A stretch of 16,659 bases of DNA from CAVORD01 sp963698535. Its GTDB lineage: Bacteria > Bacteroidota > Bacteroidia > Bacteroidales > VadinHA17. The stretch covers positions 1 to 16,659 of the forward strand of contig CAVORD010000004.1 of assembly GCA_963698535.1 (NCBI GenBank), written 5' to 3'. The notes beneath the pieces were generated by a model that was not told where the DNA came from, searched no databases, and saw only the letters and a list, made by a program, of their open reading frames with translations. This document shows, piece by piece, positions 15,803 to 16,659 of the stretch. The first letter of the stretch is position 1. Every line of letters begins with the position of its first letter. The position numbers and the translations under genes are program-made.

Positions 15803-16659
15803 CAACGCACGTCTTCTTGCGACCGTTAATGTGGCATGGCAGTTACGAGAGTCGAGGCTGGAGACCAAAAACCTGAAACGCGACAACGAACTTCTTAAAA
15901 GCGAGATCAACAAGGGCAGCGAAAGGATCGTTCTGGGAGCCTCGCCAACTATGATCAACGTAATGAACACAGTTAAGAAGGTGGCAGCCACCGAAGCAAA
16001 CGTACTGATAACAGGAGAGAACGGTACCGGAAAGGAGCTTGTGGCCCGCGAGATACATAACCTCTCAAAACGGTCGGGCGAGCTGATGGTAAGCGTTGAT
16101 ATGGGGTCAATAACAGAATCACTCTTCGAGAGCGAGCTTTTCGGACATGTAAGGGGTGCTTTTACCGATGCACGGGAAGAGCGCAAGGGTAAATTTGAAC
16201 TCGCACACAAGGGGACACTCTTCCTCGATGAGATAGGCAATCTCTCTCTTCAGTCGCAGGCCAAACTGCTTAGTGTTCTTCAAAACAGATATGTGGTGAA
16301 GGTGGGATCCAACAAGCAGATACCGGTCGATATCCGTCTGGTGTGCGCCACTAACTGCAACCTGCCGCAGATGGTGGCTGAGGGTCGCTTCAGGGAGGAC
16401 CTGCTCTACCGAATAAATACAATTATGATAGAGGTGCCTCCTCTTCGCGACAGGGTCGACGATATCCCTGTCCTTGCCAATTACTTCCTGCGTATCAACA
16501 GCGAACGTTATGAAAAGGGTCAACTCAGGATTAATGCACAGGCGCTGGGTAAGCTGGCCAACCACGACTGGCCGGGAAATGTGAGGGAGCTGCAGCATGC
16601 AATAGAGAAGGCGGTTATAATGTGCGATGCTCCTCTATTGAAGCCTTCTGACTTTATGT
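15774..16659 (+). CDS. Sigma-54-dependent AAA+ part of the NtrC-type response regulator (3' truncated by window)
   Basis: This frame is open from the frameshift site to the window edge (295 codons). It begins with the end of the receiver (AVDFILKPCDNARLLA) and a linker coiled coil (LRESRLETKNLKRDNELLKS), then the central AAA+ domain. The AAA+ motifs are Walker A GENGTGKE (16014-16037), the sigma-54 contact loop GAFTDA (16155-16172; most NtrC proteins have GAFTGA), Walker B GTLFLDEIG (16212-16238), the arginine-finger region FREDLLYRIN, and WPGNVRELQHAIEKAV near the right end. The Fis-type DNA-binding domain should follow outside the window. The protein would hydrolyse ATP to open sigma-54 promoters. 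If the frameshift is real, translation might restart at GTG 15831 or ATG 15951, giving an AAA+ protein without a receiver. It most likely belongs to one gene that starts at 15467. Its targets may be the adjacent permease genes, but no sigma-54 promoter was found there. Confidence 0.88.

Noticed and set aside
15593..16240. 215-codon - strand open frame opposite the response regulator
   Set aside because: The + strand carries clear receiver and AAA+ motifs across the frameshift; the - strand protein is Ser/Leu-rich shadow sequence.

Overview
The window looks like chromosomal DNA from a member of the Bacteroidota, probably Bacteroidales-like. Three things suggest this: translation starts lack clear Shine-Dalgarno sequences and sit behind A/T-rich leaders; the gene families are typical (DUF4914, very large two-domain FtsX/MacB-type permeases, an NtrC-type regulator whose sigma-54 loop reads GAFTDA); and the spacers carry short palindromic and tandem repeats. 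This is inferred from style and family content, with no marker gene to confirm it.

Left part (1-5047) is mixed housekeeping and accessory genes. It holds the 3' end of a TPR-like protein (2-256, +), convergent with a DUF4914 protein that has a PEPCK-like P-loop (320-2269, -). Next come a methionine-rich exported Spy/CpxP-like protein (2550-3095, -) with its own hairpin terminator, a four-helix membrane protein (3432-3800, +) and a pirin (4031-5047, +). The spacers at 3096-3431 and 3801-4030 contain several hairpins and short direct repeats.

Right part (5164-16659) is dominated by four divergent paralogues of about 800 residues, each an ABC permease with two periplasmic MacB-type core domains and two FtsX-type membrane domains (5164-7536, 7617-10037, 10050-12425, 12972-15380; all +). 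No ATPase, HlyD adaptor or TolC gene lies in the window. A small antisense GRAM/PH-like gene with its own terminator (12516-12824, -) separates the third and fourth permeases. Alignment of the N-termini of the four paralogues fixes the starts of the first (ATG 5164) and the fourth (GTG 12972).

After the fourth permease comes an NtrC-type response regulator. As given it is broken by one extra G in a G5 run (15770-15774): the receiver stops at 15802, and the rest of the receiver plus the sigma-54 AAA+ domain continues in another frame to the window edge. The receiver also lacks one residue of the usual acidic pair and the usual switch Thr. The working picture is a MacB/FtsX-like envelope export or stress module under sigma-54 control, with its ATPase and sensor kinase expected elsewhere or past the right edge. 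That picture is inference.
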